DNA of 64,000 bases from Siphonodentalium dalli (Eukaryota > Mollusca > Scaphopoda > Gadilida > Siphonodentaliidae), in assembly GCA_032622095.1 (NCBI GenBank), contig CP136064.1:137781954-137845953 (forward strand), read 5' to 3'. Shown piece after piece: positions 12,058 to 22,920 of this stretch. Position 1 is the first letter of the stretch. Every line of letters begins with the position of its first letter. A program made the translations under genes and the position numbers. The notes below the pieces were generated by a model. The model worked only from the letters and a program-made list of their open reading frames with translations, had not been told where the DNA came from and did not search any database.

Positions 12058-12660
12058 CAACCTTGGTAAAGCTTGGTAAAGCAAGGCTGCAACCTTGGTA
12101 AAGCTTGGTAAAGATGGGTTGCAACCTTGGTAAAGGTCGTTTACAACCTTGGTAAAGCTTGGTAAAGCTAGGTTGCAACCTTGGTAAAGCTTGGTAAAGC
12201 TCGGCTGCAACCTTGGTAAAGCTTGGTAAAGCTAGGTTGGAAACCTCGGTAAAGCTTGGTAAAGCTAGGTAAAGCTAGGCTGCAACCTTGGTAAAGCTTG
12301 ATAAAGCTAGGTTGGAAACCTTGGTAAAGCTCGATAAAACTCGGCTGCAACATTGGTAAAGCTTGGTAAAGCTTGGTAAAGCTAGGTTGGAAACTTTGGT
12401 TAAGCTTGGTAAAGGTAGGCTGCAACCTTGGTAAAGCTTGGTAAAGCTTAGTTGAAAACATTGGTAAATGTATGTAAAGCTAGGCTGCAACCTTGGCAAA
12501 GCTTGGTTGGAGACATTGGTAAAGCTAGGCTGCAACCTTGGTAGAGCTTAGTAAAGCTTGGTTGGAAACCTTTGTAACCTTGGTAAAGCTTGGTTGGAAA
12601 CCGTGGTAAAGCTTGGTAAAACTAGGCTGCAACCTTGGTAAAGCTCGGAAAAGTTAGGAT
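12058..12660. repeat. CCTTGGTAAAGCTTGG minisatellite, copy A
   Basis: Roughly 20 variants of GCAACCTTGGTAAAGCTTGG with TAAAGCTAGG follow in tandem with variable spacing. ORFs in all frames are periodic by-products. Confidence 0.85.
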
Positions 12661-13164
12661 TAAGATTTTGTAAAGCTTGGAAATCCTTGGATGAGCTCGG
12701 TTGAATTTGCTGAGGTATTCCAAGGTTTTCCGAACTTGAAACGTTCCAATACCGCCCCAAGGATTTCCAAGCTTTTCCAAGGTCTCTGATTCTAGGATAT
12801 CCTAGGAATTCCAAGGAATTTTCCTAACTATTCCAAGGTTTTATTCCTAGGATATCCTAGGAATTCCTTGGATATCCTAGAACATTTTGGTAAGGGTATA
12901 TACGCGAAATGTATACATGAGTTTTGCCGATATACAGTTATAACACCTCCCTCAGTGCTCCCCACATGCCTGATTCGAAGTCACTGGCTACATGATCGTA
13001 CTCTATGTTGAATTCACCCCTTTTGATCGTTACGGCTTCTTCACACAGAAAGGCTGAAGCTATGGATGTCAATTTATAATCACATAGAAATGAACGAGTA
13101 CAACTTTCGGGCAATGAATTAATGGAGGAAATAAAGAAATATATATAATTGTTTTATAACTCAC

Positions 13165-13258
13165 CTTTGTCACAAACCCGATGTGTCAAACGGGCAATGC
13201 AGCGAATAACCTCCTGACGATGCCGAATGGCATCTCCACATGGAGCACAGTTAGACAT
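13165..13258 (-). CDS. Candidate Cys/His-rich first coding exon, copy A
   Basis: On the minus strand an ATG at 13,258 opens 31 codons beginning MSNCAPCGDAIRHRQE and ending HRVCDK. The exon stops in phase 1 at GTGAGT (13,164-13,159), a good splice donor. The C-x2-C...IRHRQE...C...HR-x-C pattern recalls the N-terminal cysteine-rich finger of invertebrate proteins linked to FLYWCH or Mutator-like transposases. That resemblance is from memory of the family pattern and one expected cysteine is missing, so function is inferred weakly. MULE-domain fragments 3 kb away on the same strand fit this reading. The upstream sequence on this strand is duplicated (13,285-13,602). No second exon was located. 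Confidence 0.4.
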
Positions 13259-13284
13259 TGTGGAATTAAGCCAGTCAACAATAA

Positions 13285-13602
13285 ATCAGTTGAATATATA
13301 CCAGTTGTGTTTTTACTAACATGTTTTCATAGCAAATCAAACTCAGTGGATTCATCCTGATCACCATTCACTGACCATTCACCATAGCATGTCTGTTTAT
13401 AAAACAATATAAAGGGATCACACACGAGTGTTTATATAATGGACAATGAATCAGTTAAAACAAGTTGTGTTTTTACTAACATGTTTTCGTAACAAATCAA
13501 ACTCAGTGGATTCATCCTGAATACCAGTCACTGACCATTTATCACCGCATGTCTGTTTATACAACGACATAAAGGGATCACACACGCGTGTTTATTAAAC
13601 GG
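13285..13602. repeat. Two 159-bp tandem copies upstream of the Cys-rich exon (copy A)
   Basis: TGTGTTTTTACTAACATG, CAAATCAAACTCAGTGGATT and AAAGGGATCACACACG recur in order with a period near 159 bp. They lie immediately 5' of the minus-strand ATG at 13,258, so the duplication doubles whatever 5' flank or promoter that exon has. Confidence 0.75.
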
Positions 13603-13639
13603 CGAAGAGATTAATTAACACGATTCAATAAATGCTTTT

Positions 13640-13890
13640 TCACGTCAGAACATCACATAAATTCTCAATTAATACAGATATATGTGTGAAAAGAAAATCA
13701 TAATTATATATTAAATTCATAAATATAAGTTTGAAAATCACCGAAAAAATCGGTTAAATTCATAAATATAAGTTTGAAAATCACCAAAAAAATCACATAA
13801 ATTCTCAATTAATACAGATACATGTGTGAAAAGACAATCATAATAATATATTAAATTCATAAATATAAGTTTGCAAATTGCATAATTTAA
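13640..13890. repeat. Tandem 142-bp AT-rich duplication (copy A)
   Basis: CACATAAATTCTCAATTAAT and AAATTCATAAATATAAGTTT recur, the first about 142 bp apart, the second three times. Confidence 0.7.
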
Positions 13891-13891
13891 T

Positions 13892-13988
13892 TGAGGTCCG
13901 TATGAGCCGTGGTCTGTATAAGCCAGGGTCCGTATCAGCCGGTGGTCCGTAAAAGCCAGGGTCCGTAAGAGCCAGGGTCCGTATAAGC
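13892..13988. repeat. GGTCCGTAWRAGCCAG minisatellite (copy A)
   Basis: Six units of about 16-17 bp, for example AGGGTCCGTATAAGCC. Copy B lies at 21,258-21,354. Confidence 0.85.
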
Positions 13989-14113
13989 CGCATACCTCTG
14001 ATTTGCCCATGTCCTTGTCACGTGCCGGGCGACAAATCACACTGTCGCCCGCTGAGCCGGGAGCCATCGTTTTTGTCGCCCGCCTGATGTTATATTGCAA
14101 GAATATATATAAG

Positions 14114-14137
14114 CACACACACACACACACACACACA
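14114..14137. repeat. (CA)12 microsatellite
   Basis: Twelve uninterrupted CA dinucleotides. The duplicate copy at 21,480-21,507 has fourteen, one of the two length differences between the blocks. Confidence 0.95.
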
Positions 14138-14850
14138 TTGCAGTGCCTCAGCTATTTCACATCACTACGACGTACCAATGTCATAAATCGTATATACCCA
14201 CGGATTCGCAAAAAACACCAGTTGTGGTGTTTGCTAACTTGCATATATTTAGTGAACACTTATATTCGAACTTTTAAGTTGATACTTTTATCGGACAAGC
14301 GTTATTATGTACTTTTTACACCGAAACATTTCGGTGATTCAATTTATTCATGTCGACATTATGGTACAAAATTGAACGAGTCGATCCCTTGAGGTTGGTT
14401 ACTTATACATGCTTGCTAGTGGACAACGTAATGCATACGTTTGTCGCGAATGATCCTGTTCGCTTATCTATCATATCAGACCTCTCTCATATGTCTGCAA
14501 TGTGATTATAGAAGTAATTTGTGTGGGGATCGCCATGCACTTGGAATCATTGACATATATGAATGTACATTAATGAAATCGACAACTACCCAATAACTTT
14601 CGGGGAAAGATCGTAATCAAGTGAACATCGCGAGTAAATTCCGCGCACAAGACGACATTGAATATGCTCAATTGCAGAAGTGGATAATATCTATATGGCT
14701 TATTGGTTTACATTGCATGGACCGATATTGACGATTTAACCACTAAAATGATCGTAAATAAACGGTGATTATCAAACGCTTAACGGCTTGACTATCGATT
14801 ATATAACAGAAATCATATAGGACGACACGAAGTTACTAAAAATATATAAT
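14138..14850. other. No gene recognised
   Basis: Only short overlapping ORFs with no motif; identical in copy B at 21,508-22,220. Confidence 0.4.
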
Positions 14851-14851
14851 A

Positions 14852-15120
14852 ACTAGCAGGTGACCCGAATTCGTCCGGGCTTTGACCTTGAATTGACTAT
14901 TTTGAAGGTCAAAACGACTTGACCCGTCCAAAACACTCCCCGGACAAAAGTAGCCCTATGTATACAATTTCGTCGAAATCCGTCCGTTAAAACCCGATTT
15001 GACCTTGAATTGACCATTTTGAAGGTCAAGGTCTGGTCGGGATCACGATTTGACCCGTCGAAAACAGTCCCCGGCATTTTGAAGGTCAAGGTCAGGTCGG
15101 GGTAACGATTTCGAGTGACA
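14852..15120. mobile_element. Repeat-element head resembling the 6,427 insertion (copy A)
   Basis: ACTAGCAGGTGACCCGAATT at 14,852 parallels ACTAGCAGGGTTACCCGG at 6,428. It is followed by short direct repeats of TTGACCTTGAATTGAC and GAAGGTCAAGGTC. No tail or target duplication could be found, so it is probably a fragment. Copy B starts at 22,222. Confidence 0.45.
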
Positions 15121-15550
15121 AAAATGACGATGTCGGAAATAATAACATATCTCGAACCCGGTGGTCGTAGAATTCGACTCCACGCTTTAATTGTATTAGG
15201 CAATATTATTATCGAAGAGACATAAACGCAGTTATTAACAATTTTGCCAGCCTTGGGAAGATTCGTAGAAGCAAGTTCTATGCAATGGAAATGCATTGCA
15301 TATTTCCTATGTAACGGTTTAACACTGTCTAAACGCTCTTTATCAACGACACTGCGGATACGAACGCTCTTTAACTATCACGCGATTAACCCACGAACTA
15401 CCCATTGCGGTGGCGGCAGTTTTCCCGGCCAAAGCAAACAAACAAACAGAAGTCCCAAAATATATATTAGATAATCGGGAAAGAAAGCACTCGGGACTCA
15501 GTACAACATCGTGCGTGTGGATGGCAAGGATTTATTTTCTGTAGTAATCG

Positions 15551-15716
15551 GATAACAAAACAGTTGTTGCCCTTCTTCTCGGGAGACATTGAGATTTGTC
15601 ACCCGCTCGAGAACGGAATGTCTCCCGAGGAGCTGCTCGGGAGACATTCCGTTCTCGAGCGGGTGACAAATTTCAATGTCTCCCGAGAAGAAGGGCGACA
15701 ACTGTATAGTGTTATC
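15551..15716. mobile_element. Near-perfect hairpin MITE (copy A)
   Basis: GATAACAAAACAGTTGTTGC and the inverse at GACAACTGTATAGTGTTATC bound two arms of about 70 bp that pair almost perfectly around a centre near 15,627 (GAGGAGCTGCTC). The arms contain TCTCGGGAGACATT and CACCCGCTCGAGAACGG. Because it is palindromic, both strands give similar short ORFs, which are not genes. A diverged relative lies at 23,952-24,065. Confidence 0.75.
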
Positions 15717-16126
15717 CTTCATCCAATTTTCATCTCTTCTGATTGGCTGAGAGTGCGTCACATGGTAGGCCGTAAATCACTTATTACCCTCGAGGGTAAC
15801 ATTTTCTCAGTTAATGACCTCTCAAAAAACACTGTTTTTATAAACCCCACTGTTTCATAACAACCGCGAACTGTGGTGATTGATAATTTGCATAAGTGTG
15901 TGTTCAAATTTTATTTGCAATTAAAGCACGCTATGTATAAATGGTGTTATCACAGACACAAATCCATTATACGGTGTAATGTTCCTATTGGACCTTTCTA
16001 TATAAATAATAAATACCGTAGGACAAATAGATAAACCTTATTATGCAGTTGGTACGTGCTGCAGACAATTCTACATACGATGTACATACGTTACAAATAC
16101 GTTTATGTACTATATACCAGTTACCT
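15717..16126. other. No gene recognised
   Basis: Unique-looking AT-rich sequence with GATTGGCTGAGAGTGCG just after the hairpin. An inverted copy of 16,003-16,040 (ATAAATACCGTAGGACAAAT) reappears near 16,868-16,911. Confidence 0.4.
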
Positions 16127-16127
16127 T

Positions 16128-16613
16128 TCAACTTTCGGTCAGCAGATTTCGTGTACTTTGCAAGAATATCTGATTCTGTTGCATGGAAAAGGTGTTCATT
16201 TCGACAGTTTTGTCGCAGAATTTGCTGAGACGATTGGACAGCAGTGAACGGGATGGAGGTTGAATGTTCAGACAACTCAAAATAAGACATATGTCCGATG
16301 GTCCGACTTTGCTCTTGAGCATGGATAAGAATAACCGATCATTCAGTCCACCTGCAGGTAATCCCCTTGAAGATTTAGCTGATGTATCAGACAAAACACT
16401 GCGGACTCCTTCCATCTGGCAGGACACGCACTTTATTCTGGCATAAACACAAATGCCTAGTTTCTGGCAGATTGCCATTTCTGGAATTGGCCGTGGACAT
16501 TTCCCGTTATTGTGAATATCATATGAAGCATAAGCTGAATTAATTTTGTTCAGATTCACATTATGATTTTCATACGTGCTGTCAATTTCACATTGGGTCT
16601 CATCAGGTGGCAA
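16128..16613 (-). pseudogene. Mutator-like element (MULE-domain) protein fragment, copy 1
   Basis: A 161-codon minus-strand ORF contains KCPRPIPEM, then GICVYARIKCVSC, GGLNDRLFLSMLKSKVGPSD, ILSCLNIQPPSRSLL and a final KFCDKTVEMNTFSMQQNQ. The order (zinc-ribbon-like C...C-x2-C, a G-N-R-L helix, a GPS motif, then NI-x-PPSRS-x2) is the layout of the N-terminal 'Mutator-like element' domain of animal MULE-type proteins. The downstream DDE transposase part is absent, so this is one exon or a relic. The same sequence recurs at 16,912-17,381 and, inverted and internally deleted, at 17,506-17,648. Family assignment rests on recognised wording, not on a search. Confidence 0.6.
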
Positions 16614-16905
16614 ATTACTATAGTGCCGTCAGTTTCGTAACCTGCGCGAGATGTGTACACCAAAACACAATTCAAACAGACAAGGATGGATAACTCTAAA
16701 ATCAAGAGGTAATAATAACGCAATTTTTACTGAGTTCTGGGCCAGAAAGTATTCCCGATAATGAAAAATAATAGATTTCTAAAATCGATATCTAACAAAT
16801 CTGAGCTTTGATGGGTGACTTTCTCGACTCGAATCAAATATTTTTGACCCCCAAAGCCATTGAAATAGTCATAATAAGGTTTATCTATTTGTCCTACGGT
16901 ATTTA

Positions 16906-17381
16906 TTATTCGGTCAGCAGATTTCGTGTACTTTGCAAGAATATCTGATTCTGTTGCATGGAAAAGGTGTTCATTTCGACAGTTTTGTCGCAGAATTTGC
17001 TGAGACGATTGGACAGCAGTGAACGGGATGGAGGTTGAATGTTCAGACAACTCAAAATAAGACATATGTCCGATGGTCCGACTTTGCTCTTGAGCATGGA
17101 TAAGAATAACCGATCATTCAGTCCACCTGCAGGTAATCCCCTTGAAGATTTAGCTGATGTATCAGACAAAACACTGCGGACTCCTTCCATCTGGCAGGAC
17201 ACGCACTTTATTCTGGCATAAACACAAATGCCTAGTTTCTGGCAGATTGCCATTTCTGGAATTGGCCGTGGACATTTCCCGTTATTGTGAATATCATATG
17301 AAGCATAAGCTGAATTAATTTTGTTCAGATTCACATTATGATTTTCATACGTGCTGTCAATTTCACATTGGGTCTCATCAG
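16906..17381 (-). pseudogene. MULE-domain fragment, copy 2 (direct repeat)
   Basis: Bases 16,912-17,381 repeat 16,137-16,606 at a 775-bp offset with no difference noticed, preserving the reading frame over about 140 codons. The flanks differ: on the low-coordinate side is an inverted piece of 16,003-16,040, on the other side GCAATGTAATATGC. Absence of visible divergence indicates recent origin. Confidence 0.6.
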
Positions 17382-17505
17382 CAATGTAATATGCAGTGTT
17401 GAATGCTTTTACAGACCTGTGGCTGATGCATGCAGCTATTGGGTTAGGCGCAATGTTTCAAACCATACATATATCACTGGCATTTCACAGGGTTGAGGCT
17501 GATGC

Positions 17506-17648
17506 AACCTGATGAGACCCAATCCCGTTCACTGCTGTCCAATCGTCTCAGCAAATTCTGCGACAAAACTGTCGAAATGAACACCTTTTCCATGCAACAG
17601 AATCAGATATTCTTGCAAAGTACACGAAATCTGCTGACCGAAAGTTGA
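17506..17648 (+). pseudogene. MULE-domain fragment, copy 3 (inverted, internally deleted)
   Basis: On the plus strand the start of the fragment (CCTGATGAGACCCAAT) is joined directly to its last third (CCCGTTCACTGCTGTCC onward) and ends at the same stop, TGA at 17,646. About 330 bp of the interior is missing. The sequence then continues into a twice-repeated piece of the 16,060-16,137 flank up to 17,773. Confidence 0.7.
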
Positions 17649-17773
17649 AAGGTAACTGGTATATAGTACATAAACGTATTTGTAACGTATGTACATCGTA
17701 TGTAGAATTGTCTGCAGCACATAAACGTATTTGTAACGTATGTACATCGTATGTAGAATTGTCTGCAGCACGT

Positions 17774-18660
17774 AACTGGTATTCATGATTCACGGTGGGT
17801 ATGGGTGACACCCCTCTCTGTTAACTGGTATTCGGGATTCACGGGGGGTATTGGGTGACACCCCTCTCTGTTAACTGGTATTCATGATGCACGGGGGTAT
17901 GCGTGACACTCCTCTCTGTTAACTGGTATTCATTATTCACGGGGGTATGGGTGACACCCCTCTATGTTAACTGGTATTCATGATTCATGGGGGTATTGGG
18001 TGACACTCCTCTCTGTTAACTGGTATTCATGATTCACGGGGGGTATGGGTGACACCCCTCTCTTTTAACTGGTATTCATGATTCATGGTTGGGTTGGGGT
18101 GATATCTGCTCTGTTAACTGGTATTCATGATTCACGGTGGGTATGGGTGACACTCCTCTCTGTTAACTGGTATTCATGATTCATGGGGGTATTGGGTGAC
18201 ACCCCTCTCTGTTGACTGGTATTCATGATTCACGGGGGGTATGGGTGACACCCCTCTCTGTTAACTGGTATTCATGATTCACGGGGGGTATGGGTGACAC
18301 CCCTCTCTGTTAACTGGTATTCATGATTCATGGTTGGGTTGGGGTGATATCTGCTCTGTTAACTGGTATTCATGATTCACGGGGGGTATGGGTGACACCC
18401 CTCTCTTTTAACTGGTATTCATGATTCATGGTTGGGTTGGGGTGATATCTGCTCTGTTAACTGGTATTCGGGATTCACGGTGGGTATGGGTGACACCCCT
18501 CTCTTTTAACTGGTATTCATGATTCACGGGGGGTATGGGTGACACCCCTCTCTTTTAACTGGTATTCATGATTCATGGTTGGGTTGGGGTGATATCTGCT
18601 CTGTTAACTGGTATTCGGGATTCACGGTGGGTATGGGTGACGCCCCTCTCTTTTAACTGG
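17774..18660. repeat. 48-50 bp minisatellite, about 18 units
   Basis: Units run AACTGGTATTCATGATTCAC, then GGGGGTATGGGTGACACC and CCTCTCTGTT. A distinct variant with GGTTGGGTTGGGGTGATATC occurs at least four times. The array is bounded by the inverted MULE fragment on the left and by duplication copy B on the right. Confidence 0.95.
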
Positions 18661-19423
18661 TAAAAGCTCGGAAATCCTTGACTCAGTGTCAACCAAACCT
18701 TGGGAAAGCTAAGTAAAGCTTGGATCTAATATTTACCAAGCTTTACAAAGGTTATCACATGAAGTAGGAAAAGCTTGGAAATCCTTGGAAAAGCTTGGTA
18801 AAGCTTAGTTGCATGTCACATGACTGGGTCACATGACTATGCAGACGTCACTGTTGTCTGTGACAGCATTTTGAATCAACTGTTGCACTGGGTTTAAATC
18901 CATCTTTTATCGCAACAATTTTCAGGTAAGTTGTTGCTTTTGTGGCCCTAATGTTTTCTATTTAACTCATATAATATGGTTGTACATGTAGTTATATTTC
19001 TATTTATGATGTTATTTTAACAATTGTTTTACCATTTCCAAGAATGACTTTAAGGACCACTATCTACCTTTTCATTCCAAAGGCTTGTCTCTATCATTAT
19101 TTATTTATAACTAATTTATCTAATATAATTGTTTTATCACACTCCAAATTCCTCAGATCCATAAAAACATACCTGTGAATATTATCCTATACATTTTACA
19201 TGGTATAACTTCATAAGGTACCATTTATCTCGATCTAAATAGAATTAAATAATTCTGACAGAAAATTGAACTTTGAATGAATAATAGCATGAATAATTAT
19301 ATGGCATGGTTCATGACTGTTGTAAATTTCAAGAGATTGTATCATTAATGATGATGATATTGCAAAAGTTGAAGCCTTTGCAGTGTCATTAGAGATTTTC
19401 ACCTTTTAAATACAAAACAATTG

Positions 19424-20026
19424 CAACCTTGGTAAAGCTTGGTAAAGCAAGGCTGCAACCTTGGTAAAGCTTGGTAAAGATGGGTTGCAACCTTGGTAAA
19501 GGTCGTTTACAACCTTGGTAAAGCTTGGTAAAGCTAGGTTGCAACCTTGGTAAAGCTTGGTAAAGCTCGGCTGCAACCTTGGTAAAGCTTGGTAAAGCTA
19601 GGTTGGAAACCTCGGTAAAGCTTGGTAAAGCTAGGTAAAGCTAGGCTGCAACCTTGGTAAAGCTTGATAAAGCTAGGTTGGAAACCTTGGTAAAGCTCGA
19701 TAAAACTCGGCTGCAACATTGGTAAAGCTTGGTAAAGCTTGGTAAAGCTAGGTTGGAAACTTTGGTTAAGCTTGGTAAAGGTAGGCTGCAACCTTGGTAA
19801 AGCTTGGTAAAGCTTAGTTGAAAACATTGGTAAATGTATGTAAAGCTAGGCTGCAACCTTGGCAAAGCTTGGTTGGAGACATTGGTAAAGCTAGGCTGCA
19901 ACCTTGGTAGAGCTTAGTAAAGCTTGGTTGGAAACCTTTGTAACCTTGGTAAAGCTTGGTTGGAAACCGTGGTAAAGCTTGGTAAAACTAGGCTGCAACC
20001 TTGGTAAAGCTCGGAAAAGTTAGGAT
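19424..20026. repeat. CCTTGGTAAAGCTTGG minisatellite, copy B
   Basis: Same array as 12,058-12,660, no difference noticed. Confidence 0.85.
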
Positions 20027-20530
20027 TAAGATTTTGTAAAGCTTGGAAATCCTTGGATGAGCTCGGTTGAATTTGCTGAGGTATTCCAAGGTTTTCCGAA
20101 CTTGAAACGTTCCAATACCGCCCCAAGGATTTCCAAGCTTTTCCAAGGTCTCTGATTCTAGGATATCCTAGGAATTCCAAGGAATTTTCCTAACTATTCC
20201 AAGGTTTTATTCCTAGGATATCCTAGGAATTCCTTGGATATCCTAGAACATTTTGGTAAGGGTATATACGCGAAATGTATACATGAGTTTTGCCGATATA
20301 CAGTTATAACACCTCCCTCAGTGCTCCCCACATGCCTGATTCGAAGTCACTGGCTACATGATCGTACTCTATGTTGAATTCACCCCTTTTGATCGTTACG
20401 GCTTCTTCACACAGAAAGGCTGAAGCTATGGATGTCAATTTATAATCACATAGAAATGAACGAGTACAACTTTCGGGCAATGAATTAATGGAGGAAATAA
20501 AGAAATATATATAATTGTTTTATAACTCAC

Positions 20531-20624
20531 CTTTGTCACAAACCCGATGTGTCAAACGGGCAATGCAGCGAATAACCTCCTGACGATGCCGAATGGCATC
20601 TCCACATGGAGCACAGTTAGACAT
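20531..20624 (-). CDS. Candidate Cys/His-rich first coding exon, copy B
   Basis: Same 94-nt exon as 13,165-13,258, with ATG at 20,624 and donor GTGAGT at 20,530-20,525. Its two-copy 5' flank (20,651-20,968) is also retained. Whether either copy is expressed cannot be judged from sequence. Confidence 0.4.
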
Positions 20625-20650
20625 TGTGGAATTAAGCCAGTCAACAATAA

Positions 20651-20968
20651 ATCAGTTGAATATATACCAGTTGTGTTTTTACTAACATGTTTTCATAGCA
20701 AATCAAACTCAGTGGATTCATCCTGATCACCATTCACTGACCATTCACCATAGCATGTCTGTTTATAAAACAATATAAAGGGATCACACACGAGTGTTTA
20801 TATAATGGACAATGAATCAGTTAAAACAAGTTGTGTTTTTACTAACATGTTTTCGTAACAAATCAAACTCAGTGGATTCATCCTGAATACCAGTCACTGA
20901 CCATTTATCACCGCATGTCTGTTTATACAACGACATAAAGGGATCACACACGCGTGTTTATTAAACGG
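20651..20968. repeat. Two 159-bp tandem copies (copy B)
   Basis: Duplicate of 13,285-13,602. Confidence 0.75.
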
Positions 20969-21257
20969 CGAAGAGATTAATTAACACGATTCAATAAATG
21001 CTTTTTCACGTCAGAACATCACATAAATTCTCAATTAATACAGATATATGTGTGAAAAGAAAATCATAATTATATATTAAATTCATAAATATAAGTTTGA
21101 AAATCACCGAAAAAATCGGTTAAATTCATAAATATAAGTTTGAAAATCACCAAAAAAATCACATAAATTCTCAATTAATACAGATACATGTGTGAAAAGA
21201 CAATCATAATAATATATTAAATTCATAAATATAAGTTTGCAAATTGCATAATTTAAT

Positions 21258-21354
21258 TGAGGTCCGTATGAGCCGTGGTCTGTATAAGCCAGGGTCCGTA
21301 TCAGCCGGTGGTCCGTAAAAGCCAGGGTCCGTAAGAGCCAGGGTCCGTATAAGC
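21258..21354. repeat. GGTCCGTAWRAGCCAG minisatellite (copy B)
   Basis: Duplicate of 13,892-13,988 with the same unit count. Confidence 0.85.
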
Positions 21355-21479
21355 CGCATACCTCTGATTTGCCCATGTCCTTGTCACGTGCCGGGCGACA
21401 AATCACACTGTCGCCCGCTGAGCCGGGAGCCATCGTTTTTGTCGCCCGCCTGATGTTATATTGCAAGAATATATATAAG

Positions 21480-21507
21480 CACACACACACACACACACAC
21501 ACACACA
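21480..21507. repeat. (CA)14 microsatellite
   Basis: Counterpart of the (CA)12 tract at 14,114. Confidence 0.95.
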
Positions 21508-22221
21508 TTGCAGTGCCTCAGCTATTTCACATCACTACGACGTACCAATGTCATAAATCGTATATACCCACGGATTCGCAAAAAACACCAGTTGTGGTGT
21601 TTGCTAACTTGCATATATTTAGTGAACACTTATATTCGAACTTTTAAGTTGATACTTTTATCGGACAAGCGTTATTATGTACTTTTTACACCGAAACATT
21701 TCGGTGATTCAATTTATTCATGTCGACATTATGGTACAAAATTGAACGAGTCGATCCCTTGAGGTTGGTTACTTATACATGCTTGCTAGTGGACAACGTA
21801 ATGCATACGTTTGTCGCGAATGATCCTGTTCGCTTATCTATCATATCAGACCTCTCTCATATGTCTGCAATGTGATTATAGAAGTAATTTGTGTGGGGAT
21901 CGCCATGCACTTGGAATCATTGACATATATGAATGTACATTAATGAAATCGACAACTACCCAATAACTTTCGGGGAAAGATCGTAATCAAGTGAACATCG
22001 CGAGTAAATTCCGCGCACAAGACGACATTGAATATGCTCAATTGCAGAAGTGGATAATATCTATATGGCTTATTGGTTTACATTGCATGGACCGATATTG
22101 ACGATTTAACCACTAAAATGATCGTAAATAAACGGTGATTATCAAACGCTTAACGGCTTGACTATCGATTATATAACAGAAATCATATAGGACGACACGA
22201 AGTTACTAAAAATATATAATA

Positions 22222-22490
22222 ACTAGCAGGTGACCCGAATTCGTCCGGGCTTTGACCTTGAATTGACTATTTTGAAGGTCAAAACGACTTGACCCGTCCA
22301 AAACACTCCCCGGACAAAAGTAGCCCTATGTATACAATTTCGTCGAAATCCGTCCGTTAAAACCCGATTTGACCTTGAATTGACCATTTTGAAGGTCAAG
22401 GTCTGGTCGGGATCACGATTTGACCCGTCGAAAACAGTCCCCGGCATTTTGAAGGTCAAGGTCAGGTCGGGGTAACGATTTCGAGTGACA
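22222..22490. mobile_element. Repeat-element head resembling the 6,427 insertion (copy B)
   Basis: Duplicate of 14,852-15,120. Confidence 0.45.
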
Positions 22491-22920
22491 AAAATGACGA
22501 TGTCGGAAATAATAACATATCTCGAACCCGGTGGTCGTAGAATTCGACTCCACGCTTTAATTGTATTAGGCAATATTATTATCGAAGAGACATAAACGCA
22601 GTTATTAACAATTTTGCCAGCCTTGGGAAGATTCGTAGAAGCAAGTTCTATGCAATGGAAATGCATTGCATATTTCCTATGTAACGGTTTAACACTGTCT
22701 AAACGCTCTTTATCAACGACACTGCGGATACGAACGCTCTTTAACTATCACGCGATTAACCCACGAACTACCCATTGCGGTGGCGGCAGTTTTCCCGGCC
22801 AAAGCAAACAAACAAACAGAAGTCCCAAAATATATATTAGATAATCGGGAAAGAAAGCACTCGGGACTCAGTACAACATCGTGCGTGTGGATGGCAAGGA
22901 TTTATTTTCTGTAGTAATCG

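Larger units (their letters stand above)
10971..12896. mobile_element. Minisatellite-filled element with CCCTTRCMAAAATG terminal repeats
   Basis: The left end CCCTTGCAAAAATG at 10,971 is matched by the reverse complement CCCTTACCAAAATG at 12,896, followed on both sides by variants of CCTAGGAATTC. Between them almost everything, except an AT-rich core at about 11,560-12,050, is built from variants of CCTTGG, AAAGCTTGG and TTCCAAGG. No target duplication is visible. There is no protein-coding region: the Leu/Tyr/Gln/Pro-rich frames come from the repeat. Classified here as a non-autonomous element only on the inverted ends. Confidence 0.5.
11302..16112. repeat. 4.8-kb duplicated block, copy A
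   Basis: From AAAAGCTCGGAAATCC at 11,302 to GTTTATGTACTA at 16,112 this sequence recurs at 18,662-23,482. Over all lines I compared by eye the two copies are the same except for a 6-bp indel near 11,569 (GGTAAGCTTTTG here, GGTAAGTTGTTGC there) and the length of a CA repeat (12 units here, 14 there). The block starts inside the minisatellite-filled element and ends next to the Mutator-like exon. Such identity implies either a very recent duplication or unmerged haplotypes in the assembly. Confidence 0.9.

Noticed and set aside
12168-12814. Overlapping minus-strand ORFs rich in Leu, Tyr, Gln and Pro (and their copies at 19,534-20,180)
   Set aside because: They translate the CCTTGGTAAAGCTTGG minisatellite in several frames at once; no protein constraint is visible.
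14003-14392. 129-codon ORF and its duplicate
   Set aside because: Runs through a CA microsatellite (His-Thr repeat) and unrelated flanks; no motif.
14853-15296. 147-codon minus-strand ORF and its copy at 22,223
   Set aside because: Overlies short direct repeats of a mobile-element head; repeated peptide words follow the DNA repeats.
17774-18660. 49-bp array considered as a CRISPR or coding repeat
   Set aside because: No spacers and no conserved open frame; a minisatellite.
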